In this document: positions 8,417 through 18,239 of the stretch, piece after piece
Layout of the letters: the number at the start of each line of letters is the position of its first letter
How positions within the stretch are numbered: the first letter of the stretch is position 1
Origin: a bacterium
Lineage (GTDB): Bacteria; SZUA-79; Acidulodesulfobacterales; Acidulodesulfobacteraceae
DNA length: 64,000 nt
Reading direction: 5' to 3'
Assembly (NCBI GenBank): GCA_021800805.1
Contig: JAJYYR010000003.1
Coordinates: forward strand, 67,304-131,303
The notes under the pieces: generated by a model
What the model saw: the letters and a program-made list of their open reading frames with translations, nothing else
Told to the model about the DNA's origin: nothing
Databases searched by the model: none
Translations under genes and position numbers: made by a program

Positions 8417-10099
8417 TTATTTAAATAATAAAATGAAAATATATAATAATCCTAGTACCCAGCCTGCTATTCCCATAATTAAAATATAAAAATGAGAAAA
8501 TTCGCTTCCTATAAGTATGAGAATACCGGAAGAGATTATTACGGACGCGATTAAAAGTCCATTGGTAAGCCTTTTGCTGGATTTTTGCATTTCTTCTATA
8601 AATCCTTCTAATCCTTTATGAATAAAATCAACCGAAAAATTATCTTCCGCCATCTTTTTAAGTATTTTATCGGCTCTTCTGGGGAACCCTCCTATTAAAT
8701 CTTTATAGCTTTTCAACTTGTCCATTAACGATTCTTTAATGTCTTTTACCTTTTCCTTCTTATCTATCAGGACGTCGAAATCAAAAAATTTGAGTCCGGA
8801 ATCCGCAAAAGAAAATTCGGGGTCAAGCATTTTCGCGATAGATTCTATCGGAAGCAGGGCTTTAAACAATAAAGAGAGTTCGGAGGGTATGACCAATTTA
8901 TTTTTCTGTCCTATCTTTAATGTTTCTAAAAGAATTTCCGTACTGTAAATATCCTTAAAGGGCTTATTATAAAAGCTTTCTATGAATTCCATCAGTTCAA
9001 ATTTAAAAGACTGCTCTTCCTTGTCGGTTAAGTCGCCCATACATACTTCTATAAACAGTGATGCCGCTTCTTCATAGTTGGCATTAAAGAATTCTATAAA
9101 ATACTCCAGGATTTTTTTTCTTAAATCTTTCGTAAGTATCCCTACGGAACCGAAATCGATTATTCCGATTTTCTCCTTATCTATGACGAAAACATTGCCG
9201 GGATGAGGGTCCGCATTGAAATATCCGACGATAAATATCTGTTTGAAAAAATGATTTAGAAATATTTTAAGAATAATTTTATTATCGAAGCCCCTTTTCG
9301 ACAATTCATCTAAATCGCTGACTTTGACGCCTTCTATAAAATCCTCGACTAATAATGATTTTGTAGAATACTTCCAGTAAATTTTCGGAATTTCGACGGT
9401 ATCTTTATCTAAATTGGTCCTTCTTATCTTTTCCGTATATCCGGCTTCCGCCATAAAATCAAGCTCTGATATAATGCTTTTGCTGAACTCTTTGAATAAA
9501 TCTTCCGCATTATCGATATAAAGCAATTCTTTAACGGCGTCTTTTACGATATTCACTATAAAATACAAAACGTCTATATCGTTCCTGATAATTTTATCTA
9601 CGTTTCTTTTTTTAATTTTTACCGCAACGACGGCGCCGTCTTTTAAAACCGCCTTATGAACCTGCGCAATGGAAGCCGAAGCAACGGGTTTTTCATCGAA
9701 CGACGCAAAAACGTCTTCTAAATTTTGTCCGGTTTCGGCTCTGAATATTTCTTTAATTTCATCGATTTTGTTAAAATCGACTCGCGTATTGTCCTGAAGT
9801 TTTCTTAATTCGACGATATATTTCAAAGGAAGCGTCCTGATCTCCTGTGAAAATACCTGTCCTAGTTTAATAAAGGTCGGACCGAGTTCTTCTAAAGCGT
9901 ACCTCAGCCTAATTTCCGGCGGAACGTTTTGATAATCGTCAACCGGATAAGTAGCTTTAAGATATTTTTTAAATATAAAAAACTTGGAAAGTCCCACATT
10001 GGTAATAATCTGATAGAAACCGTGCTTTGCAAATATTGAAGCCACCTTTCTAATCCGCCTGACCGCTCTTATAAATCTTATTATGTCGCCTATTTTCAT
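8417..10099 (-). CDS. ubiB: ABC1/AarF/UbiB family atypical kinase
   Basis: Membrane-tethered atypical protein kinase-like ATPase of the ABC1/UbiB family, which supports isoprenoid quinone synthesis or lipid handling. Visible motifs are the family KxGQ (K78-Q81 in FIKLGQVFSQE), the Ala-rich loop ASIAQVHKA (142-150), the ATP-site Lys K161 in VAVKI, then NADPHPGNVF and the metal-binding IDFGSVG. Two hydrophobic helices close the C-terminus (about 500-560). The organism appears to use menaquinone rather than ubiquinone (see the mqn genes), so the exact quinone role is inferred. It starts 3 bp after rnr. Confidence 0.88.
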   Translation of the reverse strand: MKIGDIIRFIRAVRRIRKVASIFAKHGFYQIITNVGLSKFFIFKKYLKATYPVDDYQNVPPEIRLRYALEELGPTFIKLGQVFSQEIRTLPLKYIVELRKLQDNTRVDFNKIDEIKEIFRAETGQNLEDVFASFDEKPVASASIAQVHKAVLKDGAVVAVKIKKRNVDKIIRNDIDVLYFIVNIVKDAVKELLYIDNAEDLFKEFSKSIISELDFMAEAGYTEKIRRTNLDKDTVEIPKIYWKYSTKSLLVEDFIEGVKVSDLDELSKRGFDNKIILKIFLNHFFKQIFIVGYFNADPHPGNVFVIDKEKIGIIDFGSVGILTKDLRKKILEYFIEFFNANYEEAASLFIEVCMGDLTDKEEQSFKFELMEFIESFYNKPFKDIYSTEILLETLKIGQKNKLVIPSELSLLFKALLPIESIAKMLDPEFSFADSGLKFFDFDVLIDKKEKVKDIKESLMDKLKSYKDLIGGFPRRADKILKKMAEDNFSVDFIHKGLEGFIEEMQKSSKRLTNGLLIASVIISSGILILIGSEFSHFYILIMGIAGWVLGLLYIFILLFK

Positions 10100-10102
10100 A
10101 AT

Positions 10103-12409
10103 TTATCGTTCCTTAGTAAATTTAATAAATCTAAGGTCTATCTCTCTTTTAAGCAGGTCTATCGAATAAACGCTTACGTCGATTCCATCCCCTGTTTTAA
10201 AAATTTTCCTTGTATGTCTTCCTTTAAGTATTTTAGAAGCATCGCCATATTCGTAATAATCGTCGGCTATAGTTGAAACATGAACGAAACCCTGAATAAA
10301 AAATCCTTTAATATCGACAAAAAAGCCGAAGTTGACAACGTTTGTAATAAACCCCTCATAAACAGCCTGCGAATTTTTTTTCAAAAATTGCATTTTCTTA
10401 AAATCTACATACTCTCTTTCTGCATCGGCAGAAAGTTTTTCTCTTCTAGAAACGGCATTTGATGCAAACTTTAAATATTCTGCATTAAGCCATTCCGGCG
10501 TTTTTTTAATATCGTCGGAAATATGTTTGTATTCCGTTTCCATATTGCCGCCGTCATCTCCGTAAATAATAAAAGCAAGTATTCTATGCACCAATAAATC
10601 CGCATATCTTCTTATCGGAGAAGTAAAATGGGTGTAAGACCTCAGGGCAAGCCCAAAATGGTGAATATTAACCGGAGAATAGACGGCAATTCTCATCGAT
10701 CTCAAAAAAGCCTGCTCCAAAAAAGATGCCAGTGGTGTTTTCTTCAGTTTATCCAGCATCTTCCTGTAATCTAAAGGCTTTTCCAAGGAGCCGTGAACGA
10801 CCGGTATTTTAAAATATTTTAATATTTTAAAAAATTCCTTAACTTTCTCTTCGTCCGGTTTCTCATGAACTCTATAAATAGAAGGAATTCTTTTAGTTTC
10901 TATAAATTCGGCTACAGCGCAGTTTGCCGTTATCATAAAATCCTCGATTAAATTATGGGCAAAATTTCTCGGTTCGGGAATGACGTTAAGCGGCTCATTG
11001 TTTTCATCTAGTTCCACTTTGCTTTTAATCGGGTCGAAATCTAAACTTCCATTCTTAGCTCTTTTATCCCTCAAAGTTTTTGCAAGTTTTTTCATATCTA
11101 TAAGCATATCTTTTATCGGAGAAAGTTTTTTATTCAGCGCGTCAAAAAGTTCTAAGCTTGTGCCGCTGTTTATTTTATGTCCCTCCGGGGCATCCAGGTC
11201 GACTTGGGCGCCTCCCGCCTCTATCGCCGTCAAATAATTATATACCTCGTTATAAGTCAATCTTCCGAAAGTCTTGATTAATCCTCTGTATATTTTTTGA
11301 TTTTCCGTTTTTCCCGTTAAGACGTCTATGTCCATTTCGCAGACCATTACAAAGCGCTTTTTTTTCGGAAGCAGACTGCATAACTCGTTTGACAGCTTCT
11401 CGGGAAGCATTGGATAAACGCTGCCTGGAAAATACGTAGAGTTGCCCCTTTTAAACGCTTCGGCGTCGATGCGGCTTCCATATCTTACAAAATAAGAAAC
11501 GTCGGCTATGGCGACGTAAAGTTTAGCAATATTTGTTTTTTCTGACGTCTTTAAACAAACGGCGTCGTCAAAATCTTTTGCGTCTTCGCCGTCTATAGTG
11601 ATAAAGGGCATAGCCGTCAAATCGCGCCTGCCTTTTTCTATATTTTTTTCCTCGACGTCGGAAGAAAATCCTTCGAGTTCTTTTAAAACTTCTTCGTCGA
11701 AAGACTTATATATGTTATATTTATTAAGAATAATTTCTTCTTCGGCGTTTTTAGATTCTATATCTCCTATAATCTTGTCGATTACAACCATACGCGAAGA
11801 TAAATCTTCGGTTTCAGGTAAAACGGCGTTAACAATAACTCCGTTTTTTAATTTTTCCTTATCTTTGAACTTATGCATATCGAAATAAAATAAATCGTCG
11901 AACTCCGGAGAAACGGGAGTCAAAATTGCGATATTTTTTTCGACCCTGACTACGGCTTTAATATTTTTTAAATTTCTTTTAATTATCCTTATTATTCTGC
12001 CTCTTCTGCCTTTTGATTCGGCGGATTGACGTTTTTTCTTTAAATAATAGGGATTGTCGGGTATAATCTGCAGTATAACGCTATCCATGGGAATAGCTCC
12101 TGCAATATCGGGACCCTTAACGAAAATATCCTTTCCAGAGCCGGTATCGTCGCTTACAAATGCATAATTACGCTTTTTAAAAATTATCGTTCCGCGTATA
12201 AGATTTAATTTTTGCGGAAAGGCATACTTTTCTCCCTTGGTAAATATTAAGTCGCCTTCCGCTACCATTGAATCCAGAATTTTTTTTACGGCTGAAAGAT
12301 TTTTTGCCGAAGTTATATCTAACCCGTGTTTAATATCGGCAAAAGAAAGCGGGGCATCGGATTTTTGAGAAAACAGATAAACAATATTTTCTTTCGTTAT
12401 TATTTTCAT
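10103..12409 (-). CDS. rnr: Ribonuclease R (RNase II/R family 3'-5' exoribonuclease)
   Basis: Processive 3'-5' exoribonuclease that degrades structured RNA and takes part in rRNA quality control. The 768 residues show an N-terminal winged helix (1-65), cold-shock/OB domains (about 70-230), the RNB catalytic domain with the metal-binding Asp cluster ITIDGEDAKDFDDAV (D273, D279, D281, D282), and a C-terminal S1 domain (about 685-765). A basic patch, KKKRQSAESKGRRGR (124-138), sits between the OB modules. It is first gene of the rnr-ubiB-ribF-kinase-regulator train. The ATG at 12409 has no obvious Shine-Dalgarno. Confidence 0.95.
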   Translation of the reverse strand: MKIITKENIVYLFSQKSDAPLSFADIKHGLDITSAKNLSAVKKILDSMVAEGDLIFTKGEKYAFPQKLNLIRGTIIFKKRNYAFVSDDTGSGKDIFVKGPDIAGAIPMDSVILQIIPDNPYYLKKKRQSAESKGRRGRIIRIIKRNLKNIKAVVRVEKNIAILTPVSPEFDDLFYFDMHKFKDKEKLKNGVIVNAVLPETEDLSSRMVVIDKIIGDIESKNAEEEIILNKYNIYKSFDEEVLKELEGFSSDVEEKNIEKGRRDLTAMPFITIDGEDAKDFDDAVCLKTSEKTNIAKLYVAIADVSYFVRYGSRIDAEAFKRGNSTYFPGSVYPMLPEKLSNELCSLLPKKKRFVMVCEMDIDVLTGKTENQKIYRGLIKTFGRLTYNEVYNYLTAIEAGGAQVDLDAPEGHKINSGTSLELFDALNKKLSPIKDMLIDMKKLAKTLRDKRAKNGSLDFDPIKSKVELDENNEPLNVIPEPRNFAHNLIEDFMITANCAVAEFIETKRIPSIYRVHEKPDEEKVKEFFKILKYFKIPVVHGSLEKPLDYRKMLDKLKKTPLASFLEQAFLRSMRIAVYSPVNIHHFGLALRSYTHFTSPIRRYADLLVHRILAFIIYGDDGGNMETEYKHISDDIKKTPEWLNAEYLKFASNAVSRREKLSADAEREYVDFKKMQFLKKNSQAVYEGFITNVVNFGFFVDIKGFFIQGFVHVSTIADDYYEYGDASKILKGRHTRKIFKTGDGIDVSVYSIDLLKREIDLRFIKFTKER

Positions 12410-12505
12410 TACTTTTTTATGTCAATTATTTCAAAATATGATAAGATAAATAATAACACTTAGCAAAATTTTTTTCATTATAAAAGATAAAATATCGCAA
12501 CTAAT

Positions 12506-12592
12506 GCCGGAATGGCGGAACTGGTAGACGCGCACGGTTCAGGGCCGTGTAAGATTGCTCTTGTGGGGGTTCGATTCCCCCTTCCGGCACCA
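12506..12592 (+). tRNA. tRNA-Leu (anticodon CAG)
   Basis: The 87-nt class II tRNA folds cleanly. The acceptor GCCGGAA pairs with TTCCGGC, the anticodon loop TTCAGGG carries CAG at 12540-12542 on a CACGG/CCGTG stem, there is a long variable arm, the T loop is in GGGGGTTCGATTCCCCC, and the CCA end is encoded (12590-12592). The long variable arm and the D-arm fit leucine. Confidence 0.97.
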
Positions 12593-12653
12593 GTATAATA
12601 TCGATTAAATCTACATCAAATTAACCCTAAATATACGAACTTACGGAGAATTT

Positions 12654-14567
12654 ATGATAAAACCGCTTAAAAAAATTTATTTGCCGTTTATTACGTTAAT
12701 TTTATCGGGATTATTAAATTTAGGATGGGTAAATTCTAACCATAATATATGTTATGCTTTAGAAATCCCATCGGCTGCATCTTCAAAAATTTTATTGGAT
12801 TATACTCATGAAACGATTACTAAAAATTATGAAGACGTTATGACCGAACACGAAATAATAAAAATAATGAACAAGAAAGGCATTAAGAAATATTCATCCC
12901 TAACCTTTCCTTTTTCTAAAAAAAACCAGAAACTCAAAGTATATTTTATTAAAATAATCCAGCCGAACGGAAATATTATACATATTAACACGAATCTATT
13001 AAAGACCGTAACGGCGCCGTTTAATCCCGAAGCCCCTATTTTTTCCAATCAATTATTAAAAACAATACAGCTTCCCGGCGTGGTTAAAGGTTCGATAATC
13101 GATTATAAATATCAAACCACAGTCATAAAGCCTTATATGAAAAATAATTTTTTCACGGAAGATTATTTCGGGGGACTTTCTCCTTTGAAAAAATCGGTCT
13201 ATAAATTAACGATACCCAAAGGATTATATTACCGATATGCCGAATACGGATTAAAAGAAAAACCGGAAATAATTAAAACCCCTCTGAATACGACGCTTGT
13301 CTGGTCGCTCTGGAACAGAAAAAAAATAACCCCGGAAGAAATGGGTCCCGGAGAATCGTTTATCGTTCCCCATGTTATGATTTCTTCGGTAAAATCATGG
13401 AACAAGGTTGCTTTATGGTATGCGCATCTTACAAAAGATATAATAAAGCCGGGCGGGGAACTCAATAACTATATAAATAAATTGGTTTATTCAAAAAAAA
13501 CGAAATTAAAAAAAATAAAAGCGATATATAACTTTACGGCAAAAAAAATTAGATACGTCGGATACGAATTCGGAATAGACGGATACAAGCCGAGTAACGT
13601 AAATTCTATTTTTAAAAACAGGTTCGGGGACTGCAAAGACCATGCTACTCTTTTTTCGTCGATGTTGAAACGGATAGGCGTAAAAGCATATCCGGTCCTT
13701 ATACCCACGACCGAAATTCCTAATATGAATCCGTATATCCCTACGCCTTTTGTTTTCGATCATGAAATAACGGCTATTAAGTTAAAATCGGGTAAATTTA
13801 TGTTTGCCGATACTACGTCTAACGTTACTACTTTCGGCGACCTTCCCCCGATGGATCAGGGCAGAAACGTATTGATACTCGTTAACGGCAAAGGAATAAT
13901 CGCTGAAACCCCGATATTCCCTCCGGTAATAAATAACATATCCGTAAAAGAATATGCATCGGTTTCGGACGAAGGGACATTAAACGTAAAATCATCCATC
14001 GTTTACTCAGGGGCATACGATATGTATAAAAGATACCTCTACTCGTCTTTGTCTAAAAGAAAAAAAAGGGACGGTATCTTAAAAAAAGTTATGTTTATAG
14101 TGCCTAATGCAAATCTCACCGGCTACTCTATTAAAAACGGCGACAGTCTTACAAAACCGTATATAGAAAATTTTTCGTTCACCGCAAAAAATTATTCCGG
14201 AAAAAACGGCAATACGATTGTAATAAAAATCCCTTTAAGAACAAGAACGGAATTAACAAAAATAACGGCTATGGATAAAAGAAAGTATGCTTTAAAATTC
14301 GGATATAATTTTTCGGAAAAGACCGCGGTTCATTTAAGTTTTCCAAAAAATTATAAAATAGTTTTTATTCCTAAAACCGTACATATTAAAAACGCCGCCG
14401 GGTCTTTCGCTACAAGCTATTCGGTAAAAAATAATACCGTAATTTTCCGTTCGTATTTTTCCGTAAACGGTTATAAAATAGAACCGGAAGACTATTCCGC
14501 TGCAAAAAAATTGTTTAACGGCGCAATAAAAACTTTAAACGACCAAGTTATGATATTTCATGAATAA
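12654..14567 (+). CDS. Exported DUF3857 / transglutaminase-like protein
   Basis: A 637-aa protein with an N-terminal signal peptide or anchor (hydrophobic about residues 8-30), an N-terminal DUF3857-like beta domain, and a central transglutaminase-like fold. The catalytic triad is visible: Cys in NRFGDCKDHATLFSSML, His in FDHEITAIKL, and Asp in MFADTTSNVT. Proteins of this class are usually periplasmic or outer-membrane associated; their substrates are mostly unknown. A GGAG Shine-Dalgarno lies about 6 nt before the ATG. It overlaps cobO by 8 bp, so the two are probably co-transcribed, though no functional link is evident. Confidence 0.82.
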   Translation: MIKPLKKIYLPFITLILSGLLNLGWVNSNHNICYALEIPSAASSKILLDYTHETITKNYEDVMTEHEIIKIMNKKGIKKYSSLTFPFSKKNQKLKVYFIKIIQPNGNIIHINTNLLKTVTAPFNPEAPIFSNQLLKTIQLPGVVKGSIIDYKYQTTVIKPYMKNNFFTEDYFGGLSPLKKSVYKLTIPKGLYYRYAEYGLKEKPEIIKTPLNTTLVWSLWNRKKITPEEMGPGESFIVPHVMISSVKSWNKVALWYAHLTKDIIKPGGELNNYINKLVYSKKTKLKKIKAIYNFTAKKIRYVGYEFGIDGYKPSNVNSIFKNRFGDCKDHATLFSSMLKRIGVKAYPVLIPTTEIPNMNPYIPTPFVFDHEITAIKLKSGKFMFADTTSNVTTFGDLPPMDQGRNVLILVNGKGIIAETPIFPPVINNISVKEYASVSDEGTLNVKSSIVYSGAYDMYKRYLYSSLSKRKKRDGILKKVMFIVPNANLTGYSIKNGDSLTKPYIENFSFTAKNYSGKNGNTIVIKIPLRTRTELTKITAMDKRKYALKFGYNFSEKTAVHLSFPKNYKIVFIPKTVHIKNAAGSFATSYSVKNNTVIFRSYFSVNGYKIEPEDYSAAKKLFNGAIKTLNDQVMIFHE

Positions 14568-15150
14568 TAAAAATCTTTCCGTTCATAATAACTGGTTTAA
14601 AGAAATTTCTTCGGAAAAATCTTTAGAAGTCGGCATGGTTCAGGTTTATACCGGCAACGGAAAAGGAAAAACTACGGCGGCTCTCGGACAGGCGCTTAGG
14701 GCAAGCGGGCATAACATAAAATCATTAATAATCCAATTTTTAAAGGGCGGCTCATATTCGGGAGAGGTCAAAGCAATAGAAAACTGCATTCCGCTTATTA
14801 AAATATATCAGGCGGGAAGTCCTTTTTTTGTAAATAAGGATAAAATATCGGAAAAAGATATAGATTCAAACAGAAAAGGACTGGCGCTTGCGGAAGATAC
14901 CGCCTGCGGAGAAAACGATACCGGCATATTGGTGCTGGACGAAATTAACGTCGCGATAAATTTAGGCATAATAAAGACGGAAGAAATTATAAGATTAATA
15001 AAGAACAAACGGCCGGATATAGAATTGATACTTACCGGAAGAAATGCTCCCATAGAGATACTGGATATTGCCGATTTAGTCACGGAAATGAGAGAAATAA
15101 AACATTATTATAATAAAAATATTCATTCCAGAACCGGAATAGAAAAATAA
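14560..15150 (+). CDS. cobO: Corrinoid adenosyltransferase (CobO/BtuR family)
   Basis: ATP:cob(I)alamin / cob(I)yrinic acid a,c-diamide adenosyltransferase, which makes the adenosyl form of B12. The P-loop GNGKGKTT is at residues 32-39, followed by the family signatures IIQFLKGG and LVLDEINVAINLG (Walker B-like) and ELILTGRNAP. At 196 aa the length is typical. A 25-residue N-terminal extension precedes the family start; an alternative start is the Met at base 14635. No other cobalamin genes are nearby, so it may serve salvage. Confidence 0.93.
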   Translation: MNNKNLSVHNNWFKEISSEKSLEVGMVQVYTGNGKGKTTAALGQALRASGHNIKSLIIQFLKGGSYSGEVKAIENCIPLIKIYQAGSPFFVNKDKISEKDIDSNRKGLALAEDTACGENDTGILVLDEINVAINLGIIKTEEIIRLIKNKRPDIELILTGRNAPIEILDIADLVTEMREIKHYYNKNIHSRTGIEK

Positions 15151-15172
15151 TACCGCGAAGGATAAATATAAA

Positions 15173-15202
15173 TTGATTTTTTACCATGTTGTGTATTATA
15201 AT
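15173..15202 (+). promoter_or_regulatory. Predicted sigma-70 promoter of mdh
   Basis: TTGATT at 15173-15178 and TATAAT at 15197-15202 are separated by 18 bp. The predicted start near 15209 leaves a ~32-nt leader containing GGAGG (15228-15232), 8 nt before the mdh ATG. This supports independent transcription of mdh. Confidence 0.65.
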
Positions 15203-15240
15203 AATGAAACTTTAAACTAAAGAACACGGAGGCTACTTTA

Positions 15241-16173
15241 ATGAAAGTAAGCATAATCGGCGCAGGCAGGCTTGGGGCAACCCTTGCATATACACTTACT
15301 CTCAAGGATATAGTAAGAGAGGTTACTCTTATAGATATAAACCATAATCTATCGAGAGGCGAGATGCTCGACATTTCGCACGGGATTTCGCTTACCGGTT
15401 ATACGAGAGTGAAAACCGCCGACTACGACTCCGTAAAAGATGCCGATATTATAGTTATAACGGCGGGCATTCCGAGAAAACCCGGGGAATCGCGACTCGA
15501 CCTTAACAAAAAAAATGTCCACATATTAAAAGATATAGTAAATAACATTACTAAATATAATAAAAATGCAATTCTTTTCGTAGTATCTAATCCCGTAGAT
15601 ATAATGACCTATGTTGCATACAAGGTTTCGGGCTTCGAAAGAAAAAAAGTTTTCGGAATGGGAACGATGCTCGATACGACGAGGCTGCGTTCGGCGGTCG
15701 GGTCGTTTTTCGACTTAAATCCGAAAGACGTCGATATAATGTTTCTGGGCGAACACGGGGACAGTATGACTCCGGTTTTTTCGCTTGCAGGCATAAACAG
15801 CGTGCCTTTAAGCTCTATACCGGGATACGACAAGAAAAAGCTCGAAGAAATCGCCGAACATTCCAGAACCTGCGCAGCGGAAGTAATCGCCCTAAAAGGC
15901 GGAACGATATTTGCCCCGGCAGTCGTTATGGCGGAAATTATAGAATCTATGGTTAAGGACAGAAGGCAGATAATGCCTCTATCCGTTTACTTAGAGGACT
16001 ATTACGGAATCAGCGGTATATATACGGGCGTTCCGGCAATCCTCTCTAAAGACGGCATAGAAACTGTAATCAAACCGCCGCTTAACGAAAAAGAAATAGA
16101 AGGGCTTAAAGGCTCCGCATCCGTAATACAGAATGCGATAAAAGACTTAAAGGACGGCGGGTTTATAGATTAA
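15241..16173 (+). CDS. mdh: Malate dehydrogenase (LDH-like type)
   Basis: NAD-dependent interconversion of malate and oxaloacetate for the TCA cycle. The Rossmann motif GAGRLG is at 7-12, and D32 in LIDIN favours NAD over NADP. The substrate loop GIPRKPGESR carries R79 and R85, which selects malate over lactate. The catalytic His H172 is in LGEHGDSM, and SNPVD is present. At 310 aa it matches the tetrameric LDH-like MDH group. It has its own promoter and a strong Shine-Dalgarno, and stands alone between cobO and a convergent membrane-protein gene. Confidence 0.95.
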   Translation: MKVSIIGAGRLGATLAYTLTLKDIVREVTLIDINHNLSRGEMLDISHGISLTGYTRVKTADYDSVKDADIIVITAGIPRKPGESRLDLNKKNVHILKDIVNNITKYNKNAILFVVSNPVDIMTYVAYKVSGFERKKVFGMGTMLDTTRLRSAVGSFFDLNPKDVDIMFLGEHGDSMTPVFSLAGINSVPLSSIPGYDKKKLEEIAEHSRTCAAEVIALKGGTIFAPAVVMAEIIESMVKDRRQIMPLSVYLEDYYGISGIYTGVPAILSKDGIETVIKPPLNEKEIEGLKGSASVIQNAIKDLKDGGFID

Positions 16174-16204
16174 AATTAAATTAAGGGTTAGTACCGCAAT
16201 TCTA

Positions 16205-16804
16205 CTAATTAATCGTGCGCGGGTGGTCGGCGAAATCAAATCTGCCGCTTGAAAGACCCCATATGTCTCCCGAACTTTTTCCAGACTTATTTTCGTTAAC
16301 GGACGTTATCCTAAATCTTCCCGTATGCATTTGAAGACAGTAAATATTTAGATATAGCACATAATCGTTCATTAGGTTTAAACTTCTTGTAAAACTCTTT
16401 TCCATCGAAAAAACCGAAATATTTACGCGCCCTTTATTTACCGAAAAGGATTTTATGCCTGTTTTGCCGAACCTGCGAATCGACAAAAGATAAAGCAGAT
16501 ATGAAACGTTAACCTGATTTTTGGCGACTTTTCTGAAAAATACGAGATTTGTTTTAATCTTATTGGACTTTGTTATATCGCTTTTTAATTGAAAATTTAA
16601 ATTATTTAAAATTTTATCGTATTTATTGAAATAATTAATATAAGACGCATATAAAAAAATAATAATCGACCAAGACACGACAATTAAAAAGATAAAAATG
16701 CCCAGTTTAAGAAAATAGTTTGACCTAAAATCTTTTTTATTTAAACCGCTTCCGAGTATTTTTTCTAAATCCGAATGGAAATCGGGTTCCTTAATATCCG
16801 CCAT
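16205..16804 (-). CDS. Hypothetical single-pass membrane protein
   Basis: Not recognised. From the ATG at 16804 (AAGGAG 10 nt upstream, much better than the upstream start at 16831) it encodes about 199 aa. There is a short charged cytoplasmic N-terminus, one membrane helix (LGIFIFLIVVSWSIIIFLY), and a basic extracytoplasmic domain. That topology (short N-tail, one helix, coiled and alpha/beta periplasmic part) recalls PilN/GspL-like assembly proteins, but no signature confirms it and no pilus genes are adjacent. It is convergent with mdh and upstream of no other minus-strand gene. Confidence 0.6.
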   Translation of the reverse strand: MADIKEPDFHSDLEKILGSGLNKKDFRSNYFLKLGIFIFLIVVSWSIIIFLYASYINYFNKYDKILNNLNFQLKSDITKSNKIKTNLVFFRKVAKNQVNVSYLLYLLSIRRFGKTGIKSFSVNKGRVNISVFSMEKSFTRSLNLMNDYVLYLNIYCLQMHTGRFRITSVNENKSGKSSGDIWGLSSGRFDFADHPRTIN

Positions 16805-16905
16805 ATAAATTATACTCCTTAAATTGCGCAAATAAAAAAAATGTTTATGTTTAATTAATTTATATCATATAATTTAATTTTTGTAAAATAGACAAAATTG
16901 TTTTC

Positions 16906-16934
16906 TTGAATTTTAATCCATTATATTGTAAAAT
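16906..16934 (+). promoter_or_regulatory. Predicted promoter of tRNA-Leu(CAA)
   Basis: TTGAAT (16906-16911) and TAAAAT (16929-16934) are separated by 17 bp, about 28 bp upstream of the mature tRNA. Confidence 0.45.
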
Positions 16935-16961
16935 TTTAACAGCAAAATAATCCTGTTTTAA

Positions 16962-17048
16962 GCCGAAGTGGTGGAATTGGTAGACGCACCGGACTCAAAA
17001 TCCGGCGGGAGCAATCCCATGGGGGTTCGATTCCCCCCTTCGGCACCA
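16962..17048 (+). tRNA. tRNA-Leu (anticodon CAA)
   Basis: An 87-nt class II tRNA. The acceptor GCCGAAG pairs with CTTCGGC, the anticodon loop CTCAAAA places CAA at 16996-16998, a long variable arm is present, and CCA is encoded at 17046-17048. Confidence 0.97.
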
Positions 17049-17087
17049 CTGTAAATCTCATAGACGGTTTCATGCTTAAATAACGGT

Positions 17088-18155
17088 TTAAAATTTTGCC
17101 CTCATATACTGTTTCGGCCATTCTATATCTACGCCGAGTTTATGCGCCGCCATAAGGGGCCAGTAAGGATTTCTCAACAACTCCCTGCCCATCTCTACCA
17201 TATCCGCCGTTCCGGAGCTTAATATAAAATCGGCAAATTCCGGTTTTGTAATAAGCCCGACCCCCGAAACCGCAATTCCCGCTTTTTCCCTTATCTCTTT
17301 CGCAAAACCGAGCTGATAGCCGTAATATATATTCATTTTGGCATTAGGCGCTATTCCCCCCGAAGAGCAGTCAATCAAAGAAACTCCGGCTTCTTTCAAC
17401 ATTCCTGCTAAAATAACCGCCGAATCTATATCAAACCCGCCTTCTACCCAATCTACCGCGGAAATCCTCACAAAAATAGGCTTATTCTTATGCCAACCCG
17501 TCCTTTTTATTTCGTCTATTACTTCCAACAGCAGTCTTGCCCTATTTTCAAGACTTCCGCCATACTTATCTTTTCTTTTGTTGGATAAGGGCGATAAAAA
17601 CTCGTTTATCAAATACCCGTGAGCCGCATGTATTTCTATGACGTCGAAGCCTGCCTTATCGGCATTTTTCGCTCCGTTTGCAAAATCTTTTATAACCTTT
17701 TTAATATCGTTTTCATCCATTTCTTTTGGAACGGGATAACCCTCGTTAAACGGTATAGGGCTCGGCGCAAGCACCTGCCATGCCCCTTCTTCCGGCTTTA
17801 AGGGATTATCTCCGAGCCACGGAGCATTCGTCGAAGCTTTTCTTCCGGCATGGGCCAGCTGAATCCCCATCGCCGACCCGCAGGATTTGCAAAATTCTAC
17901 TATAGGCTTAAAAGCCTCCGCCTGCTTTTCGTTCCATATCCCTGCGTCATAAGGGCTGATCCTTCCTTCCGGACTGACGCCGGTAGCTTCGACTATAATT
18001 AAACCCACGCCGCCGACGGCTCTTGCGCCAAGATGCGCCGCGTGGAAAGTTCCTACGATACCGTCCGTTGCCGAATACATACACATAGGCGCCATCATTA
18101 TTCTATTTTTAATTTTAATCCCGTCGATTTCCAAAGGTTCAAAGAGCATTCTCAT
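17088..18155 (-). CDS. NADH:flavin oxidoreductase, Old Yellow Enzyme family (YqjM-like)
   Basis: FMN-dependent ene-reductase with a TIM-barrel fold. The N-terminal APMCMYS has the YqjM-type flavin-tuning Cys (C25). The substrate-binding HAAHGYLINEF and SPLSNKRKDKYGGSLENR segments, and the C-terminal phosphate-binding GVGLIT and ADMVEMGRELL, are typical. At 355 aa it lacks the extra FeS and flavodoxin domains of enoate reductases. The physiological substrate is unknown. AAGGAGG lies 10 nt before the ATG, and an extended -10 promoter (TGATATAAT) precedes it, divergent from ispF. Confidence 0.93.
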   Translation of the reverse strand: MRMLFEPLEIDGIKIKNRIMMAPMCMYSATDGIVGTFHAAHLGARAVGGVGLIIVEATGVSPEGRISPYDAGIWNEKQAEAFKPIVEFCKSCGSAMGIQLAHAGRKASTNAPWLGDNPLKPEEGAWQVLAPSPIPFNEGYPVPKEMDENDIKKVIKDFANGAKNADKAGFDVIEIHAAHGYLINEFLSPLSNKRKDKYGGSLENRARLLLEVIDEIKRTGWHKNKPIFVRISAVDWVEGGFDIDSAVILAGMLKEAGVSLIDCSSGGIAPNAKMNIYYGYQLGFAKEIREKAGIAVSGVGLITKPEFADFILSSGTADMVEMGRELLRNPYWPLMAAHKLGVDIEWPKQYMRAKF

Positions 18156-18203
18156 GATTATCCACCCTCCTTTTTATTTTAAATTATCGTTCATTTTTAT
18201 TTG

Positions 18204-18212
18204 ATTATATCA
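18204..18212 (-). promoter_or_regulatory. Extended -10 promoter of the OYE gene
   Basis: Minus-strand TGATATAAT (TGn-TATAAT) lies 48 bp upstream of the OYE start, with no convincing -35 element. It is divergent from the ispF promoter. Confidence 0.5.
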
Positions 18213-18239
18213 CATTTTTTACCCGCTGAACCGCCGTTA